The position numbers were made by a program, and so were the translations under genes. From Paraburkholderia agricolaris (GTDB lineage: Bacteria > Pseudomonadota > Gammaproteobacteria > Burkholderiales > Burkholderiaceae): a DNA stretch of 64,000 nucleotides. This document shows, piece by piece, positions 60,785 through 64,000 of the stretch. Each line of letters opens with the position of its first letter. Within the stretch, counting starts at the first letter, position 1. The notes below the pieces were generated by a model. That model ran no database searches and had not been told where the DNA came from. It saw only the letters and a program-made list of their open reading frames with translations. The DNA lies in assembly GCF_009455635.1 (NCBI RefSeq), contig NZ_QPER01000002.1, positions 1,116,001 through 1,180,000 on the forward strand. The letters are read 5' to 3'.

Positions 60785-60803
60785 TGCCTGCTTTGCCTGC
60801 CAT

Positions 60804-61628
60804 TCAGCCGCGCCGCGCCACCATCTCCGAGACGGTCTGCGCGGCCTCCTGCAACGGCTCCAGAAACGCCTTCACCATCTGCTTGGCCGAATTGCGCTGA
60901 GCATTGCCGCTGATATTCATCGCCGCGATCACGCGCCCCTGGCGGTTGCGAATCGGCGCGGACAACGAAATCAGACCGCCCTCCAGTTCCTGATCGACGA
61001 TCGCCCAACCCTGGCGGCGCACCTGCGCGATCAGCTTTTTCAACTCTTCCTTGTCGGTCACCGTGCGCGGCGTGTGCGCGTAGAGCGGCGCCGAACTCAG
61101 GGTCGCGTCGAGTGTTTCGTCGTCGAGCGCGGACAGCAGCACGCGGCCCATCGACGTGCAATACGCCGGCAAACGGCTGCCGATCGACAGGTTGATGGTC
61201 ATGATCTTGTGAGTCGGCACGCGCAGCACGTAGACGATCTCCGTGCGATCGAGCACCGCCGCCGAGCAGCTCTCGTGAACCTGCGCCGAGAGGTTTTCCA
61301 TTACCGGTTCGGCAAGATTCCAGAACGGCATCGAGGTCAGATACGCGAAACCGAGGTCGAGAATTTTCGGCGTAAGCCGGAACAGGCGGCCTTCGGCCTC
61401 TACGTAGCCGAGCGTTTGCAACGTCAGCAGGATGCGGCGTGCGCCGGCACGTGTCAGGCCGGTGGCCGCGGCGACGTCGGTGAGCGTCTGTTCGGGGCGG
61501 CTGGCGTTGAATGCGCGGATCACCGAGAGGCCTCGCGCGAACGACTGCACATACGAGTCGCCCGGTTTGTCCGAGGCCGGTTCGGCGTTGTCAGGAACGG
61601 CGGAAGACGGCGGCAGGGCTTTGCTCAT
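60804..61628 (-). CDS. IclR family regulator (PcaR/PobR-like)
   Basis: A 274-residue regulator. After a disordered start, SYVQSFARGLSVIRAFNASRPEQTLTDVAAATGLTRAGARRILLTLQTLGYVE is the IclR winged helix (about residues 28-90). The effector domain follows (about 100-270) with SIGSRLPAYCTSMGRVLLSALDD. The pattern fits the PcaR/PcaU group that controls aromatic-acid or acyl-CoA pathways. It is divergent from an enoyl-CoA hydratase gene and probably regulates it. The start at 61628 is the ATG before the family sequence; an upstream extension does not look coding. Confidence 0.85.
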   Translation of the reverse strand: MSKALPPSSAVPDNAEPASDKPGDSYVQSFARGLSVIRAFNASRPEQTLTDVAAATGLTRAGARRILLTLQTLGYVEAEGRLFRLTPKILDLGFAYLTSMPFWNLAEPVMENLSAQVHESCSAAVLDRTEIVYVLRVPTHKIMTINLSIGSRLPAYCTSMGRVLLSALDDETLDATLSSAPLYAHTPRTVTDKEELKKLIAQVRRQGWAIVDQELEGGLISLSAPIRNRQGRVIAAMNISGNAQRNSAKQMVKAFLEPLQEAAQTVSEMVARRG

Positions 61629-61880
61629 GGACCTTGAAAGATGCGTTCGAAGAAGGGCGCACGGGCCTCGCGTGGCTCGGCCGACGCGAGGCGGTGCAAA
61701 GGCGTGACGATAACTTAAGCCTTCTGATTCGCCAAACAAAAAACTGGCCTGGCTCGCCGACAGTATAGGTCGCGGCAACCCGGCAGTTTCTTTCCCCCTA
61801 CCTCTCTTCTATTTCGCCTCCGTACGCCGATCCGCGACGTATCCCCTTCGCGTAAACCCCAGAAAATTTCACCTTGCATG

Positions 61881-61910
61881 TGTATTTTGGCAAAAGTATA
61901 TTGCAATACA
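61881..61910. promoter_or_regulatory. Candidate IclR operator with inverted half-sites
   Basis: TGTATTTTGGCAA (61881-61893) and TTGCAATACA (61901-61910) form an inverted repeat with TGTATT/AATACA arms and GCAA/TTGC inner parts. It lies 28 bases before the enoyl-CoA hydratase ATG in the 309-base region shared with the IclR gene. The rest of that region shows no gene. Confidence 0.5.
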
Positions 61911-61937
61911 CCATCAACTATCTCTATGAGATAACAA

Positions 61938-62699
61938 ATGAACGAAGACATCCTTGTTTCACACCATGGGCGCGTTGCCGTCATCACGTTGAATCGCCCT
62001 GCGCGCCTGAATGCGTGGACGACCGCGATGCGCGAGATGATCATCGAGGCCCTCGGGCGTTTCGACGCGGATGACAGCGTTGCCGCGATCGTCATGACGG
62101 GAGCGGGCGACCGCGCGTTTTCCGCCGGGCAGGATCTGTCGGAGGCACATGACTTCGACGGCGAACGCGCGGTCGCGTGGATCAAGGAGTGGGAGCGCTA
62201 CTACACGGTCTTGCGCGGGTTGAGGAAACCGCTCGTCATGGCCTTGAACGGCACGGCGGCCGGCTCCGCGTTTCAGGTCGCCTTGCTCGGCGATATCCGC
62301 GTCGGCCATCCGGGGGTGCGCATGGGGCAGCCGGAAATCAACGCGGGGATCGCCAGCACGACCGGCCCGTGGATCATGAGCGAGATGCTCGGGATGTCCC
62401 GCACCATCGAATTGACGCTGACCGGCCGCCTGATGGACGCCGAGGAATGCCACCGCATCGGCTTGATTCATCACATCGTTCCAGCGGATCAGGTGTTCGC
62501 CAAGGCTCTCGAAATCGCCACTGAACTGGCCGCCAAACCACCCGTCGCGATGCGTCTGGACAAGCAGCGTTTCCGCGAGATGACGGAGCCGAGCTTTCGC
62601 GACGCCATCGAGGCGGGCGCACGTATCCAGCGCGAAGCCTACGACTCCGGGGAGCCGGCGCGAATGATGGAAGCGTTCTTCCGCGAACGCGCGAAGTAA
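61938..62699 (+). CDS. Enoyl-CoA hydratase/isomerase family protein
   Basis: A 253-residue crotonase-fold enzyme. VAVITLNRPARLNAWTTAM starts the family pattern, then the oxyanion-hole stretch RAFSAGQDLSEA (AGQDL), KPLVMALNGTAAGSAFQVALLGDIRVG and MGQPEINAGI with one of the usual catalytic Glu positions. The substrate is unknown; the neighbours (IclR regulator and an ABC transporter) suggest breakdown of an imported acid via its CoA ester. The next gene begins 46 bases later, so they are probably cotranscribed. Confidence 0.9.
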   Translation: MNEDILVSHHGRVAVITLNRPARLNAWTTAMREMIIEALGRFDADDSVAAIVMTGAGDRAFSAGQDLSEAHDFDGERAVAWIKEWERYYTVLRGLRKPLVMALNGTAAGSAFQVALLGDIRVGHPGVRMGQPEINAGIASTTGPWIMSEMLGMSRTIELTLTGRLMDAEECHRIGLIHHIVPADQVFAKALEIATELAAKPPVAMRLDKQRFREMTEPSFRDAIEAGARIQREAYDSGEPARMMEAFFRERAK

Positions 62700-62745
62700 A
62701 ACAAACCGCGGCCGTTTCTTTTCATCCTGTGCGGGAGACCTGAGC

Positions 62746-63807
62746 ATGACGCAAGACTTCAACCTGACCCGGCGCCTCTTTCTGCAAGGCGTCGGTGGTG
62801 TTGCACTCGCCGGCGCCATGCCGGTCCTGGCCGGAGCGCAGTCCAAACAGATCGTCGTTTCCGATCCTGGTGGTCCGTACACCACCGCGTATCGCCAGGC
62901 GTTTTACGACCCGTTCGAAAAAGCCACCGGGATCAAGGTGGTGAGCGTGGCGCGCGAATCCCAACCGGTTGCGCAACTTGCCGCGATGGTGCAGACCAGA
63001 AACTACGTGTGGGACGTCACCACGCTCACGCTTTCCGCGGACATTCCGTACCTGGAATCAAAGGGTTTTCTTGAGCCGATCGGCCTGAAGGGTAGCGATT
63101 TTCCCGACGTGATGGCCGAAGCGGTGACGCCGAACTGGCTCGGCGTCGACGTCTATGCCACCGTGCTCGCGTACCGGCAAGACAAGTTCGGGCAGAACGG
63201 TCCGAAATCGTGGGCGGACTTCTGGGACGTCAAACGCTTTCCGGGCCGGCGCTGTCTGCGCCGCAGTCCGCTGGACACACTCGAGCAGGCGCTGCTGGCC
63301 GACGGGGTATCGCTCGACAAGCTTTATCCGCTTGACGTCGACCGGGCATTCCGCAGTCTCGACCGGATCAAGCCGCACGTGAACATCTGGTGGACCTCCG
63401 GCGCTCAGGCCATGCAGGCGATCCAGAGTGGCGATGTCGACATGATCTCGACGTGGAACGGCCGTGCCCAGGCCGCGCGCGATGGCGGTGCGCCGGTCAC
63501 GATCGTATGGAACCAGGGGCTCTATTCGATCGAAGGGTGGGGCATTCCGAAAGGCACGCCACGGGCGGACTTCGCCCGGCAGTTCGTGCGCTTCTGTGGC
63601 GATGCGCAGCGTCAGTCCGTGCTTACCGCCACGCTTGCCTACGGCCCGACCAACCGCAAGGCATTCGACTCGATCCCGGCCGCGCGCGCCGCGATTCTGC
63701 CGACCGCGCCGGACAATCTGCGCGACATGCGCCTGCCGAGTCCGCAGTGGTGGGCCGACAACCGCCAGAAGGTGACCGAGCGCTTCAACACCTGGATCAT
63801 TTCCTGA
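62746..63807 (+). CDS. Extracellular solute-binding protein with Tat signal (PotD-like)
   Basis: A 353-residue periplasmic binding protein of the spermidine/putrescine-like group. The N-terminus has a twin-arginine signal ([17 protein letters not shown], cut around AGAQ), so it is probably exported folded. The fold continues [33 protein letters not shown] and [43 protein letters not shown] precedes the ATG. An ABC ATPase gene begins 11 bases after its stop, so it belongs to a complete transporter whose permease genes are presumably beyond the window. Confidence 0.9.
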   Translation: MTQDFNLTRRLFLQGVGGVALAGAMPVLAGAQSKQIVVSDPGGPYTTAYRQAFYDPFEKATGIKVVSVARESQPVAQLAAMVQTRNYVWDVTTLTLSADIPYLESKGFLEPIGLKGSDFPDVMAEAVTPNWLGVDVYATVLAYRQDKFGQNGPKSWADFWDVKRFPGRRCLRRSPLDTLEQALLADGVSLDKLYPLDVDRAFRSLDRIKPHVNIWWTSGAQAMQAIQSGDVDMISTWNGRAQAARDGGAPVTIVWNQGLYSIEGWGIPKGTPRADFARQFVRFCGDAQRQSVLTATLAYGPTNRKAFDSIPAARAAILPTAPDNLRDMRLPSPQWWADNRQKVTERFNTWIIS

Positions 63808-63818
63808 GGAGCGGCGCG

Positions 63819-64000
63819 ATGAGTGCGAAACTTGAAACGATCGGGATTGCGAAAGACTACGGTGACACCGTTGCGTTGCAACCGACCGATTTGACCGTAC
63901 AGGCCGGAGAATTTCTCACCTTGCTGGGTCCTTCCGGGTCCGGCAAGACCACGCTGTTGCAGATGATCTCCGGGCTCGTCGCGCCGACGGCGGGGCGCAT
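63819..64000 (+). CDS. ABC transporter ATP-binding protein, PotA-like, 5' part
   Basis: The N-terminal 60 or so residues of an ATPase gene cut by the window edge. GAGGAGCGGCGCG precedes the ATG. The frame reads [16 protein letters not shown] and includes Walker [13 protein letters not shown], with the spacing of PotA/FbpC-type ATPases. It is coupled to the Tat-exported binding protein upstream and would power uptake of its ligand. Confidence 0.85.
   Translation, partial: MSAKLETIGIAKDYGDTVALQPTDLTVQAGEFLTLLGPSGSGKTTLLQMISGLVAPTAGR

Noticed and set aside
48899..64000. phnCDE transporter close to the C-P lyase genes
   Set aside because: The binding protein at 62746 and ATPase at 63819 are PotD/PotA-like rather than PhnD/PhnC, and are separated by unrelated regulons.
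1..64000. tRNA, rRNA, CRISPR arrays and insertion sequences
   Set aside because: None seen by eye: no regular repeat-spacer series, no transposase reading frame, and no recognisable tRNA or rRNA segment. A dedicated search could still find a small one.

Overview
The window looks like a stretch of chromosome from a Burkholderiaceae beta-proteobacterium, most likely Paraburkholderia. The support is high G+C, dense coding, and genes typical of that family: DUF4148, DUF2968 and DUF6232 proteins, a 387-residue Burkholderia-type porin, and many solute-binding proteins and LysR/GntR/IclR regulators. I found no rRNA, tRNA, CRISPR array, insertion sequence or prophage. The genus is inferred from gene content only.

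Layout. 1-3600: the end of a sodium:solute symporter, then a less G+C-rich island with a short secreted RHS/YD-repeat protein and a small coupled gene. 3600-10130: a membrane protein, the flagellar stator pair motAB, an outer-membrane protein made of two tandem homologous barrels, a DUF2252 protein and a polysaccharide deacetylase. 10360-14440: LysR regulator, DadA-like D-amino-acid dehydrogenase, GltI-like binding protein and SDR enzyme, all on the + strand. 14580-23250: housekeeping and small genes (sirtuin, PPOX flavoprotein, DUF938 protein, gnd, DUF4148, DUF2968, cupin, NlpD-like lipoprotein, ltaE). 23320-34996: MFS exporter, glycogen phosphorylase, a pepsin-like lipoprotein, porin, MetQ-like and HisJ-like binding proteins and an aspartoacylase-family enzyme.

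35000-38670 holds the most interesting unit. After an AT-rich gene-free stretch, a PotD/PotF-like periplasmic polyamine-type binding protein overlaps by one base (TGATG) a membrane diguanylate cyclase with a periplasmic Cache-like domain, HAMP and GGDEF. This layout resembles the Vibrio cholerae NspS-MbaA polyamine sensor, but with a GGDEF-only output. 38700-46500 is a sugar-acid catabolic cluster: fructuronate reductase/mannitol dehydrogenase family, D-mannonate dehydratase, two MFS transporters, an IdnD-like dehydrogenase and a GntR regulator. Candidate operator sequences are shared between the divergent promoter and the region just before the regulator.

48900-57110 is a carbon-phosphorus lyase locus. 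phnGHIJKL are tightly coupled on the - strand with phnM after a gap. phnF, a DUF1045 2H-phosphoesterase gene and phnN run divergently. A perfect 18-bp palindrome lies between the two arms. phnCDE and phnP are not in the window. 57120-64000: a LysR-controlled M20 amidohydrolase with an MHS transporter, an IclR regulator divergent from an enoyl-CoA hydratase, and a Tat-exported ABC binding protein followed by an ATPase gene cut by the window edge.
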